A stretch of DNA of 64,000 bases from Chryseobacterium viscerum (GTDB taxonomy: Bacteria; Bacteroidota; Bacteroidia; Flavobacteriales; Weeksellaceae), in contig NZ_PPEG02000001.1 of NCBI RefSeq assembly GCF_002899945.2, positions 372,001-436,000 on the forward strand. The letters run 5' to 3'. Within the stretch, counting starts at the first letter, position 1. Every line of letters starts with the position of its first letter. The position numbers were made by a program, and so were the translations under genes. Below the pieces are notes generated by a model. That model made no database searches. It was given only the letters and a program-made list of their open reading frames with translations, and was not told the origin of the DNA. Shown piece after piece: positions 15,561-23,113 of this stretch.

Positions 15561-17678
15561 ATGAGTTTAGATATATTAAACAATAAAGGGAGCAGCGATC
15601 TATCCATGTCTAAGCTACTTTCAGAAGAGAACATTCAAAATGGATTGTTTGAACAAAGTTTATTTAACAATAAAAAAAATACTTTTGAGGAAATAAGTGC
15701 CTTTAAAAATAGTCCTTTTGGACAATATTGGGAAAAGCAATTACCTTCCTGGGCTATTGCAGATTATGGCCCGGCAAGAATTTTAAATGAATCCAGTTTT
15801 AGTATTATAGATCTTTCCAAAAAATTTAATTATTCAGCATCAGCACTTTACAATAACACCATTAGCGAGGATTGGGAAGACATAAAGTTTAAAGTCTACG
15901 CAAACCCTGACGGTCAGGAAGTTTTAAAACATTATGCGAATCCTGAAGTAAAACCGGATAATAATGAAATTATATTTTTTATTGAAACCGATGATGGAAA
16001 ATTTGATTTTGGAAAAATTGTGCGGGTAAAACTAGGAGTGGAAGCAATAAAAAAACTTCACTTTCAATATCCATTTTTCGGGCAAACAGATGAGGAAGAA
16101 TTAGCTGAAGAATTTCTAAAACGGCCTTTTGAAGTGAAAAATAACCCAAATCTTGAATTTGTTCAGGCTAGTAAAGAAGTAAAACTTGATACAAAAGAAT
16201 TAAAAGATCTTTTAGTAAAAGCTATCAAATATGATTTTAATCAAAAGAAATTTGATGATATGTCATGGTTTTTACTCTTTTTACAAGGAGACAAATATTT
16301 AGGCTTAAATATTCCTAAAAAGATTCTGGAATTTTCTCATTGGATGAGGACCAAAAAATATGAAGAAGAAAAATACTGGAATGCCTTATTGAATAAAGGC
16401 TTCACTCCTGCCTTTTTGCCTAATGGTATCGTTCCTCAAAATAGAAAAGAAATACAGGAATCTATAAAAAATAAGTTTAAGCAACAGATTGACAACATTT
16501 CAAAATTCAATCAAAACGATGCAGTCGTAGAAAAAATATTTAAAGAAATTCTGAATAATGTTTTATTATATTTGTTTGAAAAATTTTCTTCTTTATTAGA
16601 TGATGGGCTCAAAAAGTTTGATGAACTTTTACCCGAGGGAGAAATGCTTAACGAGATTTACAATCTCAATGCTTTTTTAGTAGGTCTTTGGAATGGATGT
16701 TTAGAATTTGTAGCTGGGCTTATAGATTTAGTCTCTTTAGTAATGATCATCGCAAGAGATGGTATTGGCTTTGTACTTACTGATGCACTGGGGGAGGCTT
16801 TTGAAAATCTTTTAAATGAGCTTGTTTTTAACTTTGAAGATTTTATAAAGAAGCTTTGGACAAAGCTTGTTATAGCATTAAAAGAATTCCCTGATTGGTA
16901 TTTGAAGTACGGCACCAACCAATATTATTGGTATAAAAAGCTGGGAGAACTTACTCCTGACATACTTACATTTCTTGTTCCAGCTTTGAAAGCTGGCCGA
17001 GCAGCTAAAGCTGCAGAGGAAGCTTCTATATTAAAAAAAGCAGGGGCGGCGGCTGAAAAAGATTTAGTAGCAGAACGAGAATATCAAAAATACTTGGATG
17101 GTTATTATGAAGCACTAAGAAAGCAATCTGATGATTTTGCTAAAAAGCTAGAAGAACAGTCTGCAAAAAAGGAAAGTAAAGAAGCCTTTGAAAAAGCAGA
17201 AAAGGAACTAGATGAAATAATAAATACTGAAAACAAGACTAATCCTAGTAAAGGTGAAATGCCGAATGCTAAACCAAAAGGACGCATAACAAAAATACCT
17301 GATAATTTAGATGATGCAACAAAAACATCATTAATATTAGAAAATGAAGCTGCAGAAATTTTATCTAAAAAAGGATTTGATATAGAGCAAAACCCATCTA
17401 TCTCAACAACATTAAAAAACCCAGACTATATTATTGAAGGAAAGATCTTTGACTGCTATTCTCCTTACAACAGTAATAAAGCTGTTAGAGGTATATGGAC
17501 TGAAATTTCTGACAAAGTAAAAAAAGACCAAACCAACAGAATTGTTTTAAATTTGAAAAATTGGAACGGAGATATTCCAAAACTCCAAAAACAATTTCTA
17601 GATTGGGAAATAGAAGGACTAAAGGAAGTTATTTACATAACTAAACAAGGAGATATTAACTATTTAAAACTAAAATAA
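15561..17678 (+). CDS. Polymorphic toxin with C-terminal CdiA-like nuclease domain
   Basis: A 705-aa modular toxin. Residues 1-360 are an unrecognised carrier region. About 367-405 is a hydrophobic segment (LVGLWNGCLEFVAGLIDLVS), which then leads into a pre-toxin helical region with EFPDWYLKYG and PALKAGRAAKAAEEA. A charged linker spans 500-580. From about 587 to the end is a compact domain like the CdiA C-terminal nucleases: LENEAAEILSKKGFDIEQNP, NPDYIIEGKIFD (Asp622, Glu626, Lys628, a PD-(D/E)XK-like core), RIVLNLKNWNGD and a final LKEVIYITK strand. Whether it cuts tRNA or DNA cannot be told from sequence. No signal peptide or VENN motif. The region is visibly more A+T-rich than its neighbours. 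The immunity gene follows after 4 bases. Confidence 0.85.
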   Translation: MSLDILNNKGSSDLSMSKLLSEENIQNGLFEQSLFNNKKNTFEEISAFKNSPFGQYWEKQLPSWAIADYGPARILNESSFSIIDLSKKFNYSASALYNNTISEDWEDIKFKVYANPDGQEVLKHYANPEVKPDNNEIIFFIETDDGKFDFGKIVRVKLGVEAIKKLHFQYPFFGQTDEEELAEEFLKRPFEVKNNPNLEFVQASKEVKLDTKELKDLLVKAIKYDFNQKKFDDMSWFLLFLQGDKYLGLNIPKKILEFSHWMRTKKYEEEKYWNALLNKGFTPAFLPNGIVPQNRKEIQESIKNKFKQQIDNISKFNQNDAVVEKIFKEILNNVLLYLFEKFSSLLDDGLKKFDELLPEGEMLNEIYNLNAFLVGLWNGCLEFVAGLIDLVSLVMIIARDGIGFVLTDALGEAFENLLNELVFNFEDFIKKLWTKLVIALKEFPDWYLKYGTNQYYWYKKLGELTPDILTFLVPALKAGRAAKAAEEASILKKAGAAAEKDLVAEREYQKYLDGYYEALRKQSDDFAKKLEEQSAKKESKEAFEKAEKELDEIINTENKTNPSKGEMPNAKPKGRITKIPDNLDDATKTSLILENEAAEILSKKGFDIEQNPSISTTLKNPDYIIEGKIFDCYSPYNSNKAVRGIWTEISDKVKKDQTNRIVLNLKNWNGDIPKLQKQFLDWEIEGLKEVIYITKQGDINYLKLK

Positions 17679-17682
17679 AATC

Positions 17683-18060
17683 ATGTCAATTACATATCAT
17701 TTAAAGTTTAGAAAAAATTTAGAACAGAAACAAGAACTCACTCAACTTATCAATAAGTATAAAAACAATATATTATTGGTCTCCAATTTATACTCCACAA
17801 AGCATGGGTATGAAGGAGGAAAATTTCAAGACGAATATTTAGATATCGACTTGGAGAACTCTTCTCAAATATCTTTCGACCTTTTACAAAAAGATGCAGA
17901 TCCTCAATCTTGGAAAAAAATGCTAAAAGAAATTATTCATAAAATCACCACCGACATATATCCAAAAGAAGATTATTTTTTTGATTTTCAAGGTGATATT
18001 GTCTACGAAATGAGAGAAAATGGAGTAATTAAAAAAAACAATATTGATAAGCTTATGTAA
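17683..18060 (+). CDS. Probable immunity protein for the adjacent toxin
   Basis: A 125-aa soluble protein starting 4 bases after the toxin stop. Cognate immunity genes of polymorphic toxins sit in this position. It begins MSITYHLKFRKNLEQKQELT and is rich in Asp, Glu and aromatic residues, as many immunity proteins are. The N-terminus is reminiscent of SitI-type small immunity proteins, but I am not certain of the family. No signal peptide, so it protects from the cytosol. Very A+T-rich, like the toxin tip. Function is assigned by position, not by motif. Confidence 0.7.
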   Translation: MSITYHLKFRKNLEQKQELTQLINKYKNNILLVSNLYSTKHGYEGGKFQDEYLDIDLENSSQISFDLLQKDADPQSWKKMLKEIIHKITTDIYPKEDYFFDFQGDIVYEMRENGVIKKNNIDKLM

Positions 18061-18153
18061 TTACTTTCCTTTTAAAAGTATATAATTAAAATATACATTA
18101 TTATATGCAATTAAGAGAATATTGAAAATGAATACATATTTACAAAAAAATAA

Positions 18154-18191
18154 AACACGACACCTTTTGTCGCATTAAGCACATATATTTG
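18154..18191 (+). promoter_or_regulatory. Island regulon promoter, copy f (WYL regulator gene)
   Basis: Element AACACGACACCTTTTGTCGC (18154-18173), 10-base spacer, -7 box TATATTTG (18184-18191). It lies 18 bases before the WYL regulator ATG. The regulator gene therefore carries the same element as the putative target genes, which suggests autoregulation. Confidence 0.82.
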
Positions 18192-18208
18192 TCTTACAAA
18201 ACTTTACT

Positions 18209-19129
18209 ATGAAGAAAGACTTTTATCTGACAAGATATGCCTTAATAATTAAAAGATTAGAAAGTTCTCCGGCTACCTATTCTCAGCTGGAGGACTATCT
18301 TTTAAACTCTTTTGAATTTCAGGATGCAGAAATCAAGAGCTACTCTATCCGTACCTTGCAGAGGGATATCCGTGAGATTTCTGACCTTTTCAATCTTTCT
18401 ATTCACAACAAGAAAAAGGGGGACAACCGATATTATATTGAGAGCCGCCCGATCATGGAAGTGGATGAATACAACCAAAAACTACTGGAATCTTTTCAGG
18501 TGAGCAACGCCATGAATACCCATCCCAATTTTTCTGATTTTATCTTTTTTGAAAGCCGGAAACCTACTGGTGTGGAAAATTTTTATGATCTCTTTTTTGC
18601 CATCCGAAATAAAAGGGTTGTCACTTTTGAGCACTACAATTACAAAAACAAACTAATGACCTCCAGAAAGGTTCATCCTTTGGCATTAAAAGAATCCAAA
18701 GACAGATGGTACCTAATCGCTATTGATACAAAAGATAAGATTTTAAAATCATTCGGTCTTGATAGAATCAATTACTTGGATGTGGCTAAAAATCAGTTCA
18801 GAGAGAAGTATAAATATAACTTCAGAGAGCATTTCAAAAACGCTTTTGGAGTGATGAATCTTGCAGAACAGAAACCACAAAATATCGTATTGAAATGCAG
18901 CCGCCATCAGGGAGAATATATCAGAAGCTTTCCTCTTCATCAATCACAGAAGGAAACCAAAGAAACTCCGGAAGAGATCTATTTTGAGTTTTTTCTCCAT
19001 CATACCTACGATTTCATGCAGGAGATTCTTTCTTACGGAAAAGAAGTAACCGTTCTGGAACCTAAAGCTTTAGTTGATGACATCCGCAATCATCTGCAGG
19101 AATCTTTAAACCGTTATCTTGAAAGCTGA
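18209..19129 (+). CDS. WYL-domain transcriptional regulator
   Basis: A 306-aa regulator with three parts. There is an N-terminal winged helix-turn-helix (about residues 10-78, with SYSIRTLQRDIREISDLFNL as recognition region). A WYL domain follows (about 125-200; the naming triplet is Trp167-Tyr168-Leu169 in RWYLIAID), then a C-terminal WCX extension (VVLKCSRHQGEYIRSFPLH). WYL proteins sense nucleic acid or nucleotide ligands. Known relatives control phage defence (BrxR, CapW) and DNA-damage responses (PafBC, DriD). Its promoter carries the six-copy island element, so it is the obvious candidate to bind it. Repressor or activator cannot be told, but the fixed 10-base distance to the -7 box fits either -33-overlap mode. 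Confidence 0.9.
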   Translation: MKKDFYLTRYALIIKRLESSPATYSQLEDYLLNSFEFQDAEIKSYSIRTLQRDIREISDLFNLSIHNKKKGDNRYYIESRPIMEVDEYNQKLLESFQVSNAMNTHPNFSDFIFFESRKPTGVENFYDLFFAIRNKRVVTFEHYNYKNKLMTSRKVHPLALKESKDRWYLIAIDTKDKILKSFGLDRINYLDVAKNQFREKYKYNFREHFKNAFGVMNLAEQKPQNIVLKCSRHQGEYIRSFPLHQSQKETKETPEEIYFEFFLHHTYDFMQEILSYGKEVTVLEPKALVDDIRNHLQESLNRYLES

Positions 19130-19182
19130 GAATAAGAAATAAATGTCATATTTTTTGTTATATTTACATAAATATACCCTTA

Positions 19183-19800
19183 TTGAAAACTTTATTCATT
19201 GGCATCAGCTGTTTTATTTCTTCTTTTCTACTGTCACAGCAGAAAGAAGAATTTAAGCTTGTAAAAAATTATTACAACCAGCACAGAAATATGCTGAATA
19301 AAGAATTCAAGAAAAAATTTGATGCAGAATCCAATACTGCAAAGAAGCTAGAGATCAAAGGAGATTTCCTTTTTTTTATGAAAAAAATGGACAGCATTGA
19401 AAACAATGCACTGATTGGGGCTTTGTTAAGGGTTAGAAACCTGGAAGATCTCAATACTATCAAGAGCCCCAAACTCATGGCATCTGACAAATTTCTGGAT
19501 GCAGAAAAGGTTGCCGATTATCCCGGTGGACTCAATTCTTTGAGACAGGAAGTCGCCAATCTGCTATACATTGACGGGGTGTATTCTGAAGAAAAAATGG
19601 TAAAAACAGATGTTGCTTTTATTGTAGAAAAAGATGGAACCATCAGCAATGTTCATGCGCAGGGAAATAATTTTACCTTCAACAGACAGGCCGAAATTGC
19701 ACTGTATTCTCTGGCAGAAAAGTTTTCTCCAGCCATGATAAAAGGTGATCCGGCGATCTATCGTTTTACTCTTCCTTTAACTTTAACCATGACAGACTAA
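19183..19800 (+). CDS. Secreted TonB C-terminal-like protein, paralog 1
   Basis: A 205-aa protein opening at TTG (19183). That start gives a good signal peptide (MKTLFIGISCFISSFLLSQQ). A charged helical stretch follows, then a C-terminal TonB_C-like domain. The domain features are YPGGLNSLRQEVANLL, the strand VAFIVEKDGTISNVHAQG, then FNRQAEIALYSLAEKFSPA and FTLPLTLTM. Unlike true TonB it has no anchoring span after the signal peptide and no Pro-rich spacer, so it is likely free in the periplasm and not an energy transducer. It overlaps its paralog by one base; together they form an operon. Confidence 0.75.
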   Translation: MKTLFIGISCFISSFLLSQQKEEFKLVKNYYNQHRNMLNKEFKKKFDAESNTAKKLEIKGDFLFFMKKMDSIENNALIGALLRVRNLEDLNTIKSPKLMASDKFLDAEKVADYPGGLNSLRQEVANLLYIDGVYSEEKMVKTDVAFIVEKDGTISNVHAQGNNFTFNRQAEIALYSLAEKFSPAMIKGDPAIYRFTLPLTLTMTD

Positions 19801-20396
19801 TGAAGAAATACTGCAGTTTATTTCTGCTCTTTACCCTTAATTTTTATTTTTCACAGCAGACAGAAGGTCTTAGGCTCATTAAAGAAAAATATGATCTCGA
19901 AATTCAGAAAGTAAAAAACATTTACCTAGATGAAGTTTTAAAAGTTCCTTTAAGAAAACGCGCTAAAATAACTATAAAAAAAGATAGTGACATAAGCTCT
20001 CTAGAACTTAAAAGAGAGCAAGAATATCAAGAAGAGATAAAAAAGATACAATCTGTTTATCCAATCTCTGATGCGAATATAACATCTTTTAAAGATAGTA
20101 AGGTCGTTTATCATCCTAATTACCCTGACGGAATGGAGGCCTTTAAAAAAGAGATTATTGATCATTTCAATATTAATGCTATTAATGGGAAAGGGAAACT
20201 CCAAAGTATTGTAATATTCATTATAGAAAAAGATGGAAGCATTATTACAGCAAAAGGCTTTGGCGAAAATCAAAATTTCAACAAACAAGCTGAGCTTGCA
20301 GTTCTACTCATTCAAAAGAAATGGGAACCCGCGATAAGAAATGGACAACCAGAGAGGGCTTATATGAGCGTTCCTTTAACATTAAACTTTGATTAA
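19800..20396 (+). CDS. Secreted TonB C-terminal-like protein, paralog 2
   Basis: A 198-aa paralog of the preceding gene, starting within its stop codon (TAATG). Signal peptide MKKYCSLFLLFTLNFYFSQQ. The same C-terminal pattern is present: HPNYPDGMEAFKKEIIDHF, VIFIIEKDGSIITAKGFGEN, FNKQAELAVLLIQKKWEPA, then VPLTLNFD. Sequence identity between the two is moderate, so the duplication is not recent. The A+T content is higher here. Role unknown; a periplasmic partner-binding role is likely from the fold. tadA follows after 5 bases. Confidence 0.75.
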   Translation: MKKYCSLFLLFTLNFYFSQQTEGLRLIKEKYDLEIQKVKNIYLDEVLKVPLRKRAKITIKKDSDISSLELKREQEYQEEIKKIQSVYPISDANITSFKDSKVVYHPNYPDGMEAFKKEIIDHFNINAINGKGKLQSIVIFIIEKDGSIITAKGFGENQNFNKQAELAVLLIQKKWEPAIRNGQPERAYMSVPLTLNFD

Positions 20397-20401
20397 ATTA
20401 A

Positions 20402-20833
20402 ATGTTTACTGACGAATATTATATGAAAATGGCACTGCAGGAAGCAGAAGCCGCTTTAGAAAAAGATGAGGTCCCTATTGGATGCGTAGTGGTTTCTAAT
20501 AACCGCATTATTGCAAGAGCTCACAACCTTACAGAAACATTGAATGATGTTACCGCTCATGCAGAAATGCAGGCCATCACCTCAGCAGCTAATTTCCTTG
20601 GAGGAAAGTATTTAAAGGACTGTACGCTTTATGTGACGATGGAACCTTGTGTCATGTGCTCGGGGGCCCTTTCCTGGTCTCAGATCTCAAAAGTGGTGAT
20701 TGGAGCAAGGGATGAACAAAGAGGATTTATTAATAAACATCTTTCTCTGCACCCGAAAACAGAAATTATCACGGGTATTATGGAAGCTGAGTGCTCTTCT
20801 ATCGTGAAAGATTTTTTTAAAAGCAAAAGATAG
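20402..20833 (+). CDS. tadA: tRNA-specific adenosine deaminase TadA
   Basis: A 143-aa zinc deaminase that converts A34 to inosine in tRNA-Arg(ACG), allowing wobble decoding. The zinc site is complete: HAE (His53, proton-shuttle Glu55) and PCVMC (Cys83, Cys86). KDEVPIGCVVV and EMQAITSAA are typical of the family, and the length is standard. It ends before a strong bidirectional hairpin. Confidence 0.92.
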   Translation: MFTDEYYMKMALQEAEAALEKDEVPIGCVVVSNNRIIARAHNLTETLNDVTAHAEMQAITSAANFLGGKYLKDCTLYVTMEPCVMCSGALSWSQISKVVIGARDEQRGFINKHLSLHPKTEIITGIMEAECSSIVKDFFKSKR

Positions 20834-20851
20834 ACTTTTAATCATAACATA

Positions 20852-20894
20852 AAAAAGCAGAGAGTATTTTTCAATATTCTCTGCTTTTGTTTTT
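20852..20894. terminator. Bidirectional terminator between tadA and the GNAT gene
   Basis: Stem AAAAGCAGAGA/TCTCTGCTTTT with a loop of about 12 bases, A-rich on one side and T-rich on the other. It can end both convergent transcripts. Confidence 0.8.
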
Positions 20895-20929
20895 ATAATG
20901 TCCGAAATGGTAAAAATACTTTTCCGGAA

Positions 20930-21457
20930 TCAGTCTTTGAAAATAGAATACCTCACAATATCAAAATATTCACCATTTTTTTTCATTTCCTGTTTTAAAA
21001 TAGCTTCCTGCTCCATTCCTATTTTTTCCATAATTCTTCCGGAAGCAGGGTTGTGAAGAAAATGAGTTGCAAAAATTTTATTGAACTCCAGATCCTTAAA
21101 ACCAAAATCCACGATCGCTTTTGCTGCTTCAGTCACATATCCTTTATTCCAGTAAGGAATTCCGATCCAATAGCCCAGCTCTGCTTTATCATCATCTCTG
21201 TCATGAAGCCCGATAGCTCCTATAATTTGACCGTCTTTATTCCGGATAGCAAAGGTATAACCGGTATTGTCATCAAAAACTTCTTTTGACATTTTCACCC
21301 AGGATATAGCATCACTTTCCATATACGGATAAGGAATATTGGAGGTAAGATCAGAAAAAATTCTATGCTGAAGATATTCAACGATGAAAGGAATATCATT
21401 CTCTTCCAATTGGGAGAGAATCAATCTTTCGGTTTCTAGTACGGGGAACTTTTTCAT
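20930..21457 (-). CDS. GNAT-family N-acetyltransferase (RimJ/RimL type)
   Basis: A 175-aa acetyltransferase of the RimJ/RimL-like group. It starts LETERLILSQLEENDIPFIV. The acetyl-CoA-binding region is in IGAIGLHDRDDDKAELGYWI, and WNKGYVTEAAKAIVDFGF contains the pyrophosphate-loop equivalent. NPASGRIMEKIGMEQEAIL is the C-terminal signature. The substrate (ribosomal protein N-terminus, antibiotic or polyamine) cannot be inferred. Standalone gene. Confidence 0.85.
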   Translation of the reverse strand: MKKFPVLETERLILSQLEENDIPFIVEYLQHRIFSDLTSNIPYPYMESDAISWVKMSKEVFDDNTGYTFAIRNKDGQIIGAIGLHDRDDDKAELGYWIGIPYWNKGYVTEAAKAIVDFGFKDLEFNKIFATHFLHNPASGRIMEKIGMEQEAILKQEMKKNGEYFDIVRYSIFKD

Positions 21458-21514
21458 TATATTAAATAGTAAAGCTGAGGTTCAAGCTAAGCATCTGTTC
21501 TTAATTCTCTAAGT

Positions 21515-22279
21515 TTACAAATCTTTTCCAAGGAAATAAAGCCCTTTTAAGGTATGAAGCCTATCCATCACATGAATTTTATCTGTCAAAGGTTTATAGA
21601 TATGAGAAACCCCTCCAGTAGCAACTACAAAACAGTCATCATTCACTTCTTCATTGATTCGGTCTACAAAACCTTCTACCATACCCAGGAAACCATATAC
21701 CATTCCGCTTTGCATGCAGGTTACCGTATCCAGTCCTAAAACAGATTTTGGCTTTTTCAGTTCGATATCCGGAAGCTGTGCGGTCTGGTTGATCAGTGAA
21801 TTGAGTGAGGTTACAATTCCCGGAGCAATAATCACTCCTAAGGTCTCCCCCGTTTCTGTTACACAACTTGCTGTAAGTGCAGTTCCGAAATCAATGACAA
21901 TTTTCTTTCTGTTTGGATACAAATTGTGTGCTGCCACAAGGTTTGCATAGATATCTGTCCCCATCTGCTTTGATTTTGCCTGAACTCCCGAAGGAGTTCC
22001 TCTGTCAACAATCACAGGAGTAGTTCCATGAATTTTTTTGATTCCTGAGCTCATTACTTTGGTAAGCTGGGGTACCACCGATCCGATAATGACCTTATCA
22101 ATATCTTTTGGATCAATTTTATAGGTCTGATAAAGCATCAGCATTTGTACATACAGTTCATCTGCCGTTCTGTAGGGTTTTGTATTGATGACCCACGAAA
22201 TATCACAGTTATCACCATTGAAAAGCCCAAATCGGATATTGCTGTTCCCTACGTTGATTACGATTGAATTCATTGACAT
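21515..22279 (-). CDS. coaX: Type III pantothenate kinase
   Basis: CoaX phosphorylates pantothenate, the first step of coenzyme A synthesis. Start is taken at 22279 (MSMNSIVINVGNSN), though the ATG six bases later is equally possible. An upstream ATG at 22300 adds non-family residues. Motifs: INVGNSNIRFG (phosphate loop), DRGTPSGVQAKSKQMGTDIY, VIDFGTALTASCV and the C-terminal CFVVATGGVSH. The first motif has Asn where the well-studied enzymes have Asp (DVGNT), a metal/phosphate contact. Flanking spacing suggests a single-gene transcript. Confidence 0.9.
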   Translation of the reverse strand: MSMNSIVINVGNSNIRFGLFNGDNCDISWVINTKPYRTADELYVQMLMLYQTYKIDPKDIDKVIIGSVVPQLTKVMSSGIKKIHGTTPVIVDRGTPSGVQAKSKQMGTDIYANLVAAHNLYPNRKKIVIDFGTALTASCVTETGETLGVIIAPGIVTSLNSLINQTAQLPDIELKKPKSVLGLDTVTCMQSGMVYGFLGMVEGFVDRINEEVNDDCFVVATGGVSHIYKPLTDKIHVMDRLHTLKGLYFLGKDL

Positions 22280-22462
22280 ATTTTTCAGAAGAAACCCCAT
22301 AATCTATAACTGAGATTCTTACTTAATTTTGAGGGAATAAATTTAATAATTTTAAAAAAAAGAATCTGTCATTATCAAACTAAATTACAATGATTTATTT
22401 ATTTTTTCTTTCTTTAAAACAAATCAGTATATTTAAATACACAACTTTATTCAAAACCTCTT

Positions 22463-23065
22463 ATGAAAAAACTGATCCTCGGTACTTTATTATGCCTTAG
22501 TGTCTCTATTTTTGCGCAGTCTGGCTCTGCAATAACAACCGTTTTTCAAAAAATAAAGAATCAATCAAAAATTGACACTAATGATAGAGTAGTTTATGAT
22601 CTGATGGATGAGCTTTATCAAAAGAATCTTCAGGCTGAAAATGACGAAATGACTCCTGAGTTTATGCACAAAATGGAAAAAGCAGTCTCTGATACTAACA
22701 CCAAAAACATGCACTTATTATATCTTCTCCTGATGTATCAGCAGCATATCAGCCAGGCAGTAACAAAAGGAAAAAGTCCCAATCCTGAATTTCAGATTGA
22801 AATCATGAGTCTTCTGGAAAGTGAAACAAAAGAAGTGTATGGAAAGCTCCCGGCAATCATTTACATTTTTAAAGCAGAAGCCTTAGATAGCGGTCCAAAA
22901 AAGGAAGAAGTAAAAATTACTGTTGCAAACGGATTAAAAGAATATCCTGATTCTGTTCCTTTAAAGGTTTATAGTTATTTAAACACGAAAGATGAAGCCT
23001 TGAGGCAAGATCTTATTAAAAATCATCCGAATCATTGGATGGTACAGCAATTCGGAATAAAATAA
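22463..23065 (+). CDS. Secreted protein of unknown function (200 aa)
   Basis: Signal peptide MKKLILGTLLCLSVSIFAQ, then an all-helical, charged mature part (DRVVYDLMDELYQKNLQAEN, MHLLYLLLMYQQHISQAV) resembling a short TPR/solenoid. I do not recognise a family. Likely periplasmic or exported. Standalone, followed by a strong terminator. Confidence 0.7.
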   Translation: MKKLILGTLLCLSVSIFAQSGSAITTVFQKIKNQSKIDTNDRVVYDLMDELYQKNLQAENDEMTPEFMHKMEKAVSDTNTKNMHLLYLLLMYQQHISQAVTKGKSPNPEFQIEIMSLLESETKEVYGKLPAIIYIFKAEALDSGPKKEEVKITVANGLKEYPDSVPLKVYSYLNTKDEALRQDLIKNHPNHWMVQQFGIK

Positions 23066-23099
23066 AAAAAATCCACAGACTCATCTGTGGATTTTTTTT
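23066..23099. terminator. Terminator after the 22463 gene
   Basis: AAATCCACAGA-loop-TCTGTGGATTT followed by T-run; A-run on the other side, so it may also stop the convergent M1 peptidase transcript. Confidence 0.8.
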
Positions 23100-23113
23100 A
23101 TAGGTTATAATAA

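Noticed and set aside
8544..19129. Island as a prophage or phage-tail cluster
   Set aside because: The M15 peptidase is endolysin-like, but there are no capsid, portal, terminase, tail or integrase genes and no attachment-site repeats.
20001..20288. 95-codon minus-strand frame opposite the second TonB-C-like gene
   Set aside because: Shadow of a real gene with a signal peptide and conserved domain on the plus strand.
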